A DNA stretch of 64,000 nucleotides from JAOPZW01 sp963803375 (lineage in GTDB: Bacteria > Actinomycetota > Thermoleophilia > Solirubrobacterales > Solirubrobacteraceae). The DNA lies in NCBI GenBank assembly GCA_963803375.1, contig CAWDMB010000008.1, positions 1-64,000 of the forward strand, read 5' to 3'. Positions 1 through 8,292 of the stretch are shown in pieces; position 1 is the stretch's first letter, and each line of letters opens with the position of its first letter. Below the pieces are notes generated by a model, which worked only from the letters and a program-made list of their open reading frames with translations, ran no database searches and had not been told where the DNA came from. Position numbers and translations under genes: made by a program.

Positions 1-374
1 GCTTCGGAAGTCCGGATAAACCGGCATGGAGAAAGGAATGAGAGAGTCCGACACTGAAGGGGTAGCGATCCACGGTGGCCCCGAGTCATGCGGCGGCGTT
101 CGCGAGGGCGTCGGCGAAGCGTTGACAGGGGTACGTGCAGGCTGGGCCATTGAGCCGCGAAATCAAGGGTTTCGGGGTGCCGACGTCGTTAAGCGTGGCG
201 GAAGGCAACATCGTCGGCAGCGTTATCGCGAGCTGTCGGGGGACCCCGCGCGGTCGAAGAACCTGTGCATGCACGGAATCTCCATGCGCGAGAACCGGGA
301 GATCCCACGATCGCCCGCCAGTGGCGTTTGCCTGCGGCGGGCCGCTCAGGGAAGGCCGAGGCCGTAATCCTGAG

Positions 375-1865
375 ATGCACGAGCGTGGGAAGTCTGACAG
401 CCCCGTAGTACCGGCGAAGCCGCCGAACAACGCCGCGCAAGCGGCGGCGGAGGTGGTGGAGGGAAGGGGGCTGGCCAAGGGGAACACGGCCAGCAAAACG
501 CGCCCCGGACGCAGCGCCGGGCAGGGCGCGCCAAGTGCGCTGGATCGTGTGCGCCGAGTCGCAGAGCAGGACAAGGACGCGCGGTTTGCGGCGCTCCTGC
601 ATCACGTCACGGTCGATCGCCTGCGGGCGGCCTATCGGGCGCTGAGCCCGAAGGCCGCGGCCGGGGTGGACGGCGTGACGTGGCAGATCTACGGGCAGCA
701 GTTGGAGGCCAATCTCCACGACCTGCACGGACGGCTGCAGCGGGGAGCGTTCCGGGCCAAGCCGTCTCGTCGCAGCTACATCCCGAAGGCGGACGGCGGC
801 CAACGGCCGCTGGGCATCGCCGCGCTGGAGGACAAGATCGTCCAGCGCGCCGTCGTCGAGGTGCTCAACGCTGTCTACGAGGCCGACTTCCTCGGCTTCT
901 CCTATGGGTTCCGTCCCGCTCGCAGCCCGCATCACGCGTTGGATGCGCTGGCGGCCGGGATCCTGAGGAGGAGGGTGAACTGGGTGCTCGACGCGGACAT
1001 CCGCGACTTCTTCACCGGCCTGGATCACGGCTGGCTGGCGAGGTTTCTCGAGCACCGGATCGCGGACCGGAGGGTCCTGCGCCTCATCCAGAAGTGGTTG
1101 AGCGCAGGCGTCATCGAGAACGGGGCCTGGACCGACAGTGACCAGGGGGCGCCGCAAGGAGCGTCGGCATCGCCGCTGCTGGCGAACGTCTACCTGCACT
1201 ACGTCCTTGACCTGTGGGCCGATCGATGGAGACGCCGCCACGCGCACGGCGACATGATCATCGTGCGTTACGGCGACGAGTTCGTCGCGGGCTTTGAGCA
1301 CCACGAGGACGCGCAGCGGTTCCACGCGGATCTTCGCGAGCGGTTCGCGACGTTCTGCCTGGAGCTGCACGCCGACAAGACGCGGCTGATCGAGTTCGGG
1401 CGGTTCGCCGCCCTGGACCGCAAGCGGCGAGGCCTCGGCAAGCCGAAGACGGTCGATTTCCTGGGCTTCACGCACATCTGCGCGAAGACCCGGAGCGGGC
1501 GTTTCACGCTCAAGCGCGTCACGATCGCAAAGCCGATGCGGGCCAAGCTGCGCGAGATCAAGCTCGCGCTCATGCGACGCCGGCACCTGCCCATCCCCGA
1601 GCAGGGCCGCTGGCTGGCAAGCGTGGTGCGAGGGCACCTCGCCTACTACGCCGTGCCCGGCAACAGCGACGCGATCATCGCCTTCCGCACCCAGGTCACA
1701 CGGCACTGGTGTTGGGCGCTGCGGCGCCGCAGCCAGCGCTCACGCCTGGACTGGAAGCGCATGAACCGCCTCGCGACCCGATGGCTCCCACCCGCCCGCA
1801 TCACGCACCCCTACCCCGACGCGCGCTTCGACGCCCGCACCCAAGGCAGGAGCCCAGTGCGTTAG
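375..1865 (+). CDS. ltrA: Group II intron reverse transcriptase/maturase
   Basis: Intron-encoded protein of 496 aa that helps its own intron splice and copies it during retrohoming. The start at 375 (MHERGKSDSP) matches where related maturases begin; the open frame upstream reads through intron RNA. RT blocks are seen in order: PKADGGQRPLGI, SYGFRPARS, DADIRDFF, QGAPQGASASPLLANVYL, then the catalytic loop at 1269-1280 and the maturase/thumb region (VDFLGF onward). There is no H-N-H endonuclease domain; it ends in GRSPVR, the usual C-terminus of this subclass. Odd point: the catalytic box reads Y-G-D-E instead of Y-A-D-D (residues 299-302), so the second metal-binding aspartate is glutamate, which may weaken DNA synthesis. 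Confidence 0.93.
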   Translation: MHERGKSDSPVVPAKPPNNAAQAAAEVVEGRGLAKGNTASKTRPGRSAGQGAPSALDRVRRVAEQDKDARFAALLHHVTVDRLRAAYRALSPKAAAGVDGVTWQIYGQQLEANLHDLHGRLQRGAFRAKPSRRSYIPKADGGQRPLGIAALEDKIVQRAVVEVLNAVYEADFLGFSYGFRPARSPHHALDALAAGILRRRVNWVLDADIRDFFTGLDHGWLARFLEHRIADRRVLRLIQKWLSAGVIENGAWTDSDQGAPQGASASPLLANVYLHYVLDLWADRWRRRHAHGDMIIVRYGDEFVAGFEHHEDAQRFHADLRERFATFCLELHADKTRLIEFGRFAALDRKRRGLGKPKTVDFLGFTHICAKTRSGRFTLKRVTIAKPMRAKLREIKLALMRRRHLPIPEQGRWLASVVRGHLAYYAVPGNSDAIIAFRTQVTRHWCWALRRRSQRSRLDWKRMNRLATRWLPPARITHPYPDARFDARTQGRSPVR

Positions 1866-1884
1866 CAGCGCACGCTGGGATCTG
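1850..1884 (+). ncRNA. Group II intron domain V hairpin
   Basis: Starts GAGCCCAGTGCG, has a TTAG-type terminal loop and returns as CGCACGCTGGGATC. This is the pairing pattern of catalytic domain V with its AGC triad. It overlaps the last five codons of the maturase (RSPVR), a known arrangement in this subclass. A GC-rich stem at about 1889-1913 is the likely domain VI. Confidence 0.7.
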
Positions 1885-1921
1885 CGCGGGGGGCCGCCCG
1901 CAGGGGCGGTCCCTACCGCGA

Positions 1922-2215
1922 TCTCGTTTCCCGCACCTTGCAGCGAAAACACAACCGCTGGCGCGTGCGCGCGAGTGCGCCGGGCGTTGTACGAGCGGCG
2001 GAAGGTGGATCGTCGCCGTCAGGTTGGCCGCCGCCTCGCGACCATTCCCCGAGTGAGAGCACTCCCCACAACCGGCCGTTAAGTGGCGCGGTGCCAGGCC
2101 GATAGCTGCTCCGCATGAGTGAAGCGAACCTGTGCGAGCTCTGCGACCAGATGACCCGTCCCGCGAGGGGGCAATCCTCGCGACGCCTTCTCGCGCGCGG
2201 AGTCGTCGATGCCTG
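1922..2215. other. Intron 3' flank, no recognised gene
   Basis: Sequence after the intron end. A 41-codon open frame from 2115 (+) begins MSEANLCELCDQM and ends near 2240, but I do not recognise it and it runs into the convergent VOC gene. I see no further feature here. Confidence 0.4.
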
Positions 2216-2587
2216 CTACGCGTCTTCGTACGGTGCGTAGCGGTGGTGCAACATGAGCTGGTTGCCGTCGGGGTCGGCGAAGATCGCCATGTGGCAGACG
2301 CCGGTGTTGAGGGTGTCGCCGAAGAAGGTCACGCCCTTGGACTCGAGCTCTGCGCGCGCCGCGTGGACGTCCTCCACGCGCAGTGGCAGCGGATTGCCGG
2401 TCTGGGCGATGAATTCCATCCCGACCCTCTCGGGCTCCCAGACGACGAAGCAGGTGCTGCCCGCCCACTGCTCGTACTCCGCGTGCTCATCGGGGCGCAT
2501 GCCCAGGACGTCGCGGTAGAAACTGCGCGCCCGCGCGGCGTCCTGCGAGGGGATGCCGATGAAGTCGAGCTGTTGGATGAGTGTCAT
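2216..2587 (-). CDS. VOC (glyoxalase/bleomycin resistance-like) protein
   Basis: A 123-aa single-domain protein of the vicinal oxygen chelate superfamily. The N-terminal strand LIQQLDFIGIPSQD, the helix ARARSFYRDVLGM and the C-terminal ADPDGNQLMLHHRY are the usual betaalphabetabetabeta landmarks. Members bind a divalent metal and act on small molecules (lyases, dioxygenases, antibiotic binding); the substrate here cannot be told. It stands alone, convergent with the intron and followed upstream by a dead transposase. Length is normal for one half-barrel unit, so it probably works as a dimer. Confidence 0.85.
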   Translation of the reverse strand: MTLIQQLDFIGIPSQDAARARSFYRDVLGMRPDEHAEYEQWAGSTCFVVWEPERVGMEFIAQTGNPLPLRVEDVHAARAELESKGVTFFGDTLNTGVCHMAIFADPDGNQLMLHHRYAPYEDA

Positions 2588-2759
2588 ACGGCAAGTCTGC
2601 CATTCAGCCGGGAGCGGCTCGCGTAGCTGCCGCCGCCTCGACAGGCGACGGTTTCTGATTCATCGCTGCCGCCGACATCGTGGCGGTGCGTGCCGCGGAT
2701 TTGGAGCACGGTTGAGCGAGTCAAGCCGTTCAGCGGACTTTCGCTCGTCGCGCACTCGG

Positions 2760-3263
2760 CTTGAGGGGGTAAAGACAAGCCGCGCGCGTGTCGCCCGCGC
2801 CGTTTTCTCCCCGCAACAGGTCGCCGAGTTCAAGGCGATCGCGTGCGAGCTGCCGGCTACCAGCGGGCTGCCGCTCTCGAAGTTCTCGCGGGTTGAGCTG
2901 CATCGCCTCGTCGTGCAACGCGGCGTGACGGACGCGTCACGACGATCTGGCGCTGGCTGCACGAGGATGCGATGAAGCCGTGGCAGACGCGCTGGTGGAT
3001 CTTTCCGCGCGAGGGCGCCTTTGCGGAGAAGGCACGCCTCGTGGCTGAACCAGATCGAGCTCTACTTCTCGATCGTTCAACGCAAAGCGCTGACCCCGAA
3101 CGACTTCCCCAACCTCCAGGCGCTGACCGACCGACTGACCACGTTCGCCGAGCACTACCGGACGATTGACCGCCCGTTCGACTGGACCTTCACCCGCAAC
3201 GACCTCAACCAGGTCCTCGCGAAGATCGCCGACCGCGAGCCCGACCTCCGACTCGCGGCCTAA
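2760..3263 (+). pseudogene. Broken IS630-family transposase
   Basis: Three pieces of an IS630-type transposase lie in order but in different frames. From about 2800 comes the helix-turn-helix part (FSPQQVAEFKAIACELP). From about 2940 comes TIWRWLHEDAMKPWQ and WWIFPREGAFAEKA. From about 3037 comes the C-terminal HASWLNQIELYFSIVQRK to the stop at 3263. The central catalytic DDE block (normally well over 100 residues between FAEKA and HASWLNQ) is deleted, so there is at least one frameshift plus a large internal deletion. The AACGATCAAACTTCCGGACAG stretch after the stop may be a terminal inverted repeat, but I found no matching left end. Confidence 0.85.
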
Positions 3264-3287
3264 CGATCAAACTTCCGGACAGCTCTA

Positions 3288-3689
3288 CTAGTCAGCCCAC
3301 CAGTCGCGCTGGCCATCGACGTCTTCGCGCGGAGCCTCGCCGAGATTGGGCGCGCCGATGACGAGGATCTCGAGGCCCTCCGGCCCGGCCTCGTAGCCTC
3401 GCCACGTACCGGGCGGGACGCGCACCGCGTCCCATTCCTTGAGCTCGACGATCTCGTCGTCGACCTTCATCCGCCCGCTCCCGCGCAGGACCACGTACAC
3501 CTCCTCTTGCTTCTTGTGCGTGTGGCCGTACGGAAAGCGATAGCCGGGCGGGACGCGCTGGTAGCTCAGGCCGGATTTCTCGAGCTCGAGCGCCTCGGTC
3601 GCCGAGCGGAACTCCAGGTCCGGCGCGCCGTCGAACCTAGAGCCGAGGTCCTCCAGATCCTCCTTGATGTTCCTGAGCGTGAACGGCAC
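3288..3689 (-). CDS. Cupin-domain protein
   Basis: A 133-aa small beta-barrel protein. The cupin motif 1 region is seen as PYGHTHKKQEEVYVVLRGSG (two histidines and a glutamate that usually bind a metal), and motif 2 lies around WDAVRVPPGTWRGYEAGPEG. Motif 2 lacks an obvious histidine (W-R-G-Y in its place), so metal binding may be altered. Many such stand-alone cupins are sugar-phosphate isomerase-like or regulatory; no substrate can be assigned. It is separated from the dead transposase by only about 24 bp. Confidence 0.8.
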   Translation of the reverse strand: MPFTLRNIKEDLEDLGSRFDGAPDLEFRSATEALELEKSGLSYQRVPPGYRFPYGHTHKKQEEVYVVLRGSGRMKVDDEIVELKEWDAVRVPPGTWRGYEAGPEGLEILVIGAPNLGEAPREDVDGQRDWWAD

Positions 3690-3896
3690 GGCGCAATCCT
3701 ATGCCACCGCGCAGGACGTGCCATCGCGCTACATACTGTACGTGCGCACGCGTTCACGTCTTTGCGGCTCTCTTTGTGAAACAGCGCCCTCGGTCTTGGT
3801 CGCACTATGAGCAAACGGCTCGCAAGCATCGCGCCCGCCCGTCGGTCATGGCGGGCGCGCAGGGTGATCCCCGCGAGGCTCGTGTCTCTCATTTGC

Positions 3897-3915
3897 GTAG
3901 CATCATTTGTGCTAC
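3897..3915. promoter_or_regulatory. Inverted repeat at antitoxin promoter (candidate operator)
   Basis: A perfect 6-bp inverted repeat, GTAGCA and TGCTAC, separated by 7 bp. It overlaps a possible -10 hexamer TACATT (3913-3918) and lies 11 bp before the antitoxin ATG. Ribbon-helix-helix antitoxins typically repress their own operon through such sites; here that role is inferred from position only. Confidence 0.5.
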
Positions 3916-3925
3916 ATTGCGCCGG

Positions 3926-4171
3926 ATGGCGCGATCACTTCACGTTCGCCTCGATGACGCCTCGGCCGCGGCTCTCGACGTGGTCCGCACCGGCGGTATG
4001 ACAGATTCCGATGCGGTGCGCACGGCGTTGCGCGAGGCCGCGGCGCGCCGGCGAGTCCGCTCGGCGATCCGCGAGGAGGTGCGGCGCGTGGCGGCCGACG
4101 ATGCCGATCGCGAGGAGATGCGCATCGTCCGAGAGCAGATGGCCGAGTTGGCGCCACCGTCTTCCGCCTGA
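3926..4171 (+). CDS. Ribbon-helix-helix antitoxin
   Basis: An 81-aa protein: an N-terminal strand (ARSLHVRLDD) followed by two helices (SAAALDVVRTGGMTDSDAVRTALREA) gives the RHH/CopG DNA-binding fold, and a charged helical tail (residues about 40-81, rich in R and E) is the likely toxin-binding part. The start at 3926 is chosen because the fold begins there and a candidate operator sits just upstream; the mRNA would be almost leaderless. The toxin ATG follows one base after the stop (TGAGATGG), so translation is probably coupled. It is expected to neutralise the neighbouring MazF-type RNase and repress the pair. Confidence 0.85.
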   Translation: MARSLHVRLDDASAAALDVVRTGGMTDSDAVRTALREAAARRRVRSAIREEVRRVAADDADREEMRIVREQMAELAPPSSA

Positions 4172-4172
4172 G

Positions 4173-4490
4173 ATGGTCCGCGGCGAGATGTTCCGCCTGC
4201 CGTCGCCCCGCGGCGCGCGCGGGCACGAGCAACGCGGCCCCCGCTATGCGGTGATCGTGCAGGCCGACGAGTTCCTCGATCTCAGCACCACGCTCGTCGC
4301 ACCGACCTCCACGAGCGCTCGGCCGACGACCTTCCGTCCCACGATCACGCTCGACGAGGCCGAAACGCGCATCCTCGTCGAGCAGACGACCGTGGTGGAT
4401 CCGCAGCGCCTCGGCCGGCCGGCGGGACGCCTCGAGGCGAGCGAGCTGCGCGCGGTTGACGAGGCTCTCGCGCTCATCCTGGGGCTCTGA
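4173..4490 (+). CDS. MazF/PemK-type toxin (endoribonuclease)
   Basis: A 105-aa protein with PemK/MazF landmarks: N-terminal MVRGEMFRLP, the R-G-P-R-Y-A-V-I-V core strand, TTLVAPTSTS, and a final VDPQRLGRPAGRLEASELRA segment that is typical of the family. MazF enzymes are ribosome-independent mRNA interferases that cut at short sequences. It forms a two-gene operon with the RHH antitoxin. A start at the internal ATG (4188) is possible but would remove the first strand. No frameshift is seen, so the module looks intact, unlike most of the surrounding genes. Confidence 0.85.
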   Translation: MVRGEMFRLPSPRGARGHEQRGPRYAVIVQADEFLDLSTTLVAPTSTSARPTTFRPTITLDEAETRILVEQTTVVDPQRLGRPAGRLEASELRAVDEALALILGL

Positions 4491-4657
4491 CGAGCAAGTC
4501 CTCGGGGCGTCCGGAGCGGTTACTACCGTCGGCCCCCGACGAGAGTTACGAGGAACAGCCCCTCTCCCTGCGGCAGCGGCCGCAAAGAACCACCCCCCGT
4601 CGGTGCTGCTTCGCCGACCCGGCGCCTGCCGAGGAGAGGCGCATCCTCGGAGGTGTC

Positions 4658-4875
4658 ATGACCGACCGCATGCGCAGGTGGCTCGACGAGCCGCACTCGC
4701 TGCTCGACGGCCGTACGCCGCGCGAGGCGGTTGCGGGCGAGCGCCGTCCCGAGGTCTCAGGCTGGTGCGCAGGATCGAGAACGGCGCCGAGCGCGCCCGA
4801 CGTCGCGGCCAGCCATTCGCCGACGTGGACTGGAGCCACGACGAGCTCGGCGTCGAGGACGAGCTCGCCGCCTGA
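4658..4875 (+). pseudogene. Frameshifted MbcA/ParS-like antitoxin fragment
   Basis: Two adjacent frames form one plausible domain. The first (from 4658) gives MRRWLDEPHSLLDGRTPREA, and the second (from about 4750) gives RLVRRIENGAERARRRGQPF and a DVDWSHDEL tail ending at 4875. The P-H-x-x-L-D-G-x-T-P-x-E-A pattern is that of the Xre/MbcA/ParS toxin-binding domain. One single-base frameshift near 4755 joins them, and the N-terminal part of a full protein is missing. The assignment is from memory of the motif and is moderate. Confidence 0.45.
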
Positions 4876-5029
4876 ACCGGAAGGCAGTCCGTGACACCGG
4901 GCCCTTCTAGAGGTCCCGATCGACCACCCAATTCGACGCCTACGCCCGGGTCGCCAATAAGGCCATAGCGCTCCCCCGCTACGTTGCTGCAAAGCCAGTC
5001 CCGCCGTCGGCTCCGTAGCATCGCGCTCG

Positions 5030-5812
5030 GTGTCGTCGCCGACCAGACTCGATTTCTACGACGTCGAGCTGCGCGCTCACCACGAGCACCTTCGCGCCGC
5101 GTACGGGATCGGCCGCGGCGATGAGATTCTGGATATCGGCTGCGGAACCGGTCTGACGACCCGCGAGGCGGCGCGGGCGGCCGCGCCGGGACGCGTTGTC
5201 GGGGTCGATGTCTCAGAGCGAATGCTCGAGCGCGCCCGTGCGCTCACTGCGCGCGAGCGGCTCGAAAATGTGAGCTACGAGCTTGGCGACGCCCAGGTAT
5301 CTCGCTTCGACCCCGAGCGCTTCGACGTCGTGATCAGTCGCTTCGGCACGATGTTCTTCTCCGATCCGGTCGCCGCCTTCGCCAACATCGCCTCTGCCCT
5401 GCGCACCCGGGGACGGCTGGTCTGGCTCGTGTGGCAGCGCCGCGAGCTCAGCGAATGGGCACTGGCAATCGACGCCGCGCTCGGCAATGCCGCGGAGGTG
5501 CCGCCGCCAGCCGCGAATCCGTTCTCGCTCGGCGACGCCGGGGCCACCACGGAGATGCTCGAGCGCGCCGGCTTCGAGGCGGTGCGATTCGAAGACGTCC
5601 ACGAGCCGGTCCTCTACGGACACGACGTCGACGCCGCGCTTGAATTCGTGTGCGGCTTCCAGGACGCGAGCGCCGCGCTCGCGGGTATGAGCCGTGAGGA
5701 GGCCGCCCTCGCCGTGGACCGGCTCCGCCAGACGCTCGAGGACCACTACGACGACGATCCGGGCGTGGCCTTCGATTCGCGCTCGTGGTTGGTCACCGCC
5801 CGGCGGCCCTAA
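5030..5812 (+). CDS. Class I SAM-dependent methyltransferase
   Basis: A 260-aa Rossmann-fold methyltransferase. SAM motif I is EILDIGCGTG (residues 32-41), the acidic residue that binds the ribose follows in VVGVDVSERML, and motif III-like DAQVSRFDPERFDVVISRFG and an ARTRGRLVWLVWQ-type strand follow. Sequence is UbiE/MenG- or type 11-like; the substrate is not evident. The GTG start at 5030 is the first in frame before the N-terminal helix; no strong ribosome site is visible. The C-terminus runs normally to 5812. It is isolated, with decayed sequence on the left and the convergent hydrolase on the right. Confidence 0.88.
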   Translation: MSSPTRLDFYDVELRAHHEHLRAAYGIGRGDEILDIGCGTGLTTREAARAAAPGRVVGVDVSERMLERARALTARERLENVSYELGDAQVSRFDPERFDVVISRFGTMFFSDPVAAFANIASALRTRGRLVWLVWQRRELSEWALAIDAALGNAAEVPPPAANPFSLGDAGATTEMLERAGFEAVRFEDVHEPVLYGHDVDAALEFVCGFQDASAALAGMSREEAALAVDRLRQTLEDHYDDDPGVAFDSRSWLVTARRP

Positions 5813-5948
5813 TCGCGACGCCGCCGGCATGATCTGGGAGGGCGTGAATCGTCGCCTCCTGGTAGTGCTCGTTCTCGTCCCTTGCGAGCGCCTCGCACTC
5901 ACGCATGCCCGTCGCCCGCTCCGCCGGCAAACGACGCCCAGCGAGCCG

Positions 5949-6809
5949 TCAGGTGACCGACCTGCCGCTTCCGGCGGTGTGCTCGAGGATGGCGCCGACG
6001 ATCGTTTCCCAGTCGGCCCGATAAACGCCGTGGCCGGCGCCCTCCAGCAGGAGCAGCCTCGCTCCCGGGATCTCGTCCGCCAGCGCCTCACCGTGCTCGA
6101 TCGGGAACATCGGGTCGGCGGTGCCGTGGATGACCAAGGTCGGTGCGGCGATCGTGGACAGGGGCTTGCCCGGCACCTCGCCCTGAGGCAACACGTCGTG
6201 GTTCTGCACTGCCGCGAAGTCGCGCGCGCGGTCGACGTCGCGGCGAATGAGGTCTCGAACCGCCGCCTCGTCGAATCGGCGCTGGCCTCCCGCGAGCACG
6301 CGCTGATAGGCGATCAGGTACTCGATCACCGCGTCGCGATCGGTCCAGTCCACGCGCGCCGAGGACGCGAACCGGCCGAACTCATCGGTCGGCGGCGGCA
6401 GCTCGCGGTCGACCGACACGACGGGCGATGTGCTGATCAGTACCAGCGAGCGCACGCGGTCGGGGTTGTGAAGCGCGAGCTCCTGAGCGATGCCGCCGCC
6501 CGCCGAGACGCCGACGAGGTCGGCGGCCGCGACCTCGCACTCCCGGAGGACGCCGGCGGCGTCGGCCGTAAGATCCGCGCCCGTATACGTCGGGCGCCCG
6601 GGCGGATCGGTGACCGAGCGACCCGTGTCACGGTGGTCGTAGCGGATCACGAACCGACCCCTGCCGGCCAGCATGCGGCAGAAGTCCTCCTCCCACCAGA
6701 GCATCGAGGCGCCGATCCCCATGATGAGCAGGATGGGCGGGTCCACCGGATCCCCGAAGGCCTCCGAACACAGCTCGACGCCGTTCGCCTCGATCATCCG
6801 CTCGGCCAT
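5949..6809 (-). CDS. Alpha/beta-fold hydrolase
   Basis: A 286-aa alpha/beta hydrolase. The nucleophile elbow is G-V-S-A-G-G-G (Ser102), the acid is in HGTADPMFP and the catalytic His in GAGHGVYR. The oxyanion region is LLIMGIGASMLWW, close to the PcaD/aclacinomycin methylesterase type of the family. The start at 6809 is preferred over an upstream one because GGAAGGGG lies 7-8 bases before it and the fold begins there. Substrate is unknown; probably an ester or lactone. Confidence 0.9.
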   Translation of the reverse strand: MAERMIEANGVELCSEAFGDPVDPPILLIMGIGASMLWWEEDFCRMLAGRGRFVIRYDHRDTGRSVTDPPGRPTYTGADLTADAAGVLRECEVAAADLVGVSAGGGIAQELALHNPDRVRSLVLISTSPVVSVDRELPPPTDEFGRFASSARVDWTDRDAVIEYLIAYQRVLAGGQRRFDEAAVRDLIRRDVDRARDFAAVQNHDVLPQGEVPGKPLSTIAAPTLVIHGTADPMFPIEHGEALADEIPGARLLLLEGAGHGVYRADWETIVGAILEHTAGSGRSVT

Positions 6810-6895
6810 CTCGCCCCTTCCTATCGCTTTTCGCTGAAGCCGGAGAGTTGCCCAAGCATGGTGGACGCGCTCCGAACCGGCACCCGCCGGCGAAC

Positions 6896-6982
6896 ACACT
6901 TGGTCTCCGCCATCTGGCGTTCGCCGTCGAGGACATCGACGCCGTCGCCGCCGGCCTGCGAGCCCGCGGCGCTGAGCTCGTC
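6896..6982 (+). pseudogene. VOC-protein fragment
   Basis: About 29 codons reading TLGLRHLAFAVEDIDAV and then AAGLRARGAELV, which is the start-helix-strand unit of a glyoxalase/VOC protein. Nothing of the protein follows; directly after it the DNA becomes the C-terminal part of an aminotransferase on the other strand. It is a remnant left by a rearrangement. Confidence 0.6.
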
Positions 6983-6987
6983 GTGCC

Positions 6988-7930
6988 CTCGTCGTGCATG
7001 GCTCGGATGGCGCCGACGGCGGCTGCGCAGGCGAGCGGATGCCCGCTGTAGGTCATGCCTGCCGGATAGGGGCGTTTCGTGAATGCCTCGTAGATCGGAT
7101 CGCCGACCAGCACGCCGCCGAGTGGCACGTACCCGGAGTTGTCGCCTATCGCGAAAGCCATGAGTCGGGAGCCACGCCGTCGTGGTCGACGCCGAACCAG
7201 GTGCCTGTGCGGCCGAAGCCGACGAGCACCTCGTCGGCGATGGAGACGATGCCGTGACGTGTGCAGAGATCCCGGACCCCGCGCAGATACCCGACCGGCG
7301 GCGCGATGACCCCCGAGCTGTCGGTCACCGGTTCCAGGACCAGCGCGGAGATCGTCGACGGACCTTCAAGAGGATCACCTGCTCGAGGTGTGCGAACGCC
7401 CGCTCGCACACTTCCTCGGGTGTGGTCGATCCGAATGCCGAGCGGTACAGGAAGGGCCGAAGAAGTGGACGGCGCTCGCCGCGCCGGTGTCTGAGGCCCA
7501 GCGGCGCGGGTCGCCCGGTGAGGTGGATCGAGGTCGTCGTCGAGCCCTGGTATGAGCGGTAGGCGGCGAGCACTTCGGTCGCCCGTTATGCCATCCGCAC
7601 CGCATGCTCGACGGCCTCGGTCCCGCCCGTTGTGAAGAGCACGCGCCCGAGCCCATCCGGGGCGACCTCGACGATCATTCGCGCCGCTTCCCCACGGACG
7701 TCGGCTGCATGGCCCGGTGCGAGCGTGCAGAGCTGATCGGCTTGCTGCTTGATAGCGGCGACGATGCGCGGGTGCTGGTGGCCGAGGTTGGTGAAGACCA
7801 ATTGCGAGCTGAAATCCAGGTAGCGGCCACCATCGGCATCGATGACGTAGCTACCGGAGCCACGAACGAAGGTCAGAACGTCGCCCGGCCCTTGCACACC
7901 GCCCAGTTGCGCGAGCTCGTGACGCTGTCG
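6988..7930 (-). pseudogene. Broken class III aminotransferase
   Basis: Reading leftwards, pieces of one PLP-dependent aminotransferase appear in several frames: GSYVIDADGGRYLDF and FTNLGHQHPRIVAA (near 7800), LFTTGGTEAVEHAVRMA, YRSYQGSTTTSIHLTG (near 7540), ISALVLEPVTDSSG and VSIADEVLVGFGRTG (near 7220), and PLGGVLVGDPIYEAF with the PAGMTYSGHPLACAAA motif (near 7050). At least three frameshifts break it. The lysine block around PLP (normally just before GYVPLGG) is not intact, and the C-terminal third is absent where it meets the VOC fragment. It is clearly dead. Confidence 0.85.
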
Positions 7931-7953
7931 GCCGACGCGGTGGCGGACTGACG

Positions 7954-8283
7954 ATGAGCTCGTTCAGCTACTACCCGCAATACGAGCCACCCAGCCGCTG
8001 CCGGTGCACGGCGGGATCCAGGCGTGCAGCCGGCGCGGCACGATCGGCGAGACGTGGTGGTCGCAGCGCTTCATCGGGCTGCTCGAGTCGTTCGGCGTCG
8101 GATCCCGGTTGAAGCGTGGACGCAACTATGCGCGCACCGGTCAGGTCACCGAGCTCGACATCGAGCCCGGCGTGGTGCTCGCGAAGATGCAGTGCTCGCG
8201 CTACTCCCCGTACCGCGTGCGGATCCGCGGCAAGGTGCTCTCCGAGGCCCAGTGGCGGCGCGCCGAGACGGCGACGCGATCAC
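7954..8283 (+). pseudogene. Truncated SWIM zinc-finger protein
   Basis: The ATG at 7954 gives MSSFSYYPQYEPP. After a one-base frameshift near 7995 the reading continues as LPVHGGIQACSRRG, IGETWWSQRFIGLLESFG, RGRNYARTGQV and YRVRIRGKVLSEAQW. This is the N-terminal domain of the SWIM zinc-finger proteins that usually partner an SNF2 helicase. The cysteine/histidine zinc motif that should follow is missing: at about 8283 the sequence passes into the 3' end of the opposite-strand gene. The pseudogene is both frameshifted and truncated. Confidence 0.65.
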
Positions 8284-8292
8284 TCGGTCGGG

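Larger units (their letters stand above)
1..1921 (+). mobile_element. Group II intron, 5' end outside the window
   Basis: A self-splicing retroelement. The sequence upstream of the maturase start is non-coding and resembles the structured 5' domains of bacterial group II introns, and the maturase lies in the domain IV position. Its last codons run into a recognisable domain V hairpin (from 1850), followed by a domain VI-like stem and a terminal CCCTACCGCGAT at about 1910-1921, which matches the 3' end I recall for this intron class. The 5' splice site (GTGCG-type) is not visible, so the element probably starts before base 1. Exact 3' end is uncertain by a few bases. Confidence 0.8.
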
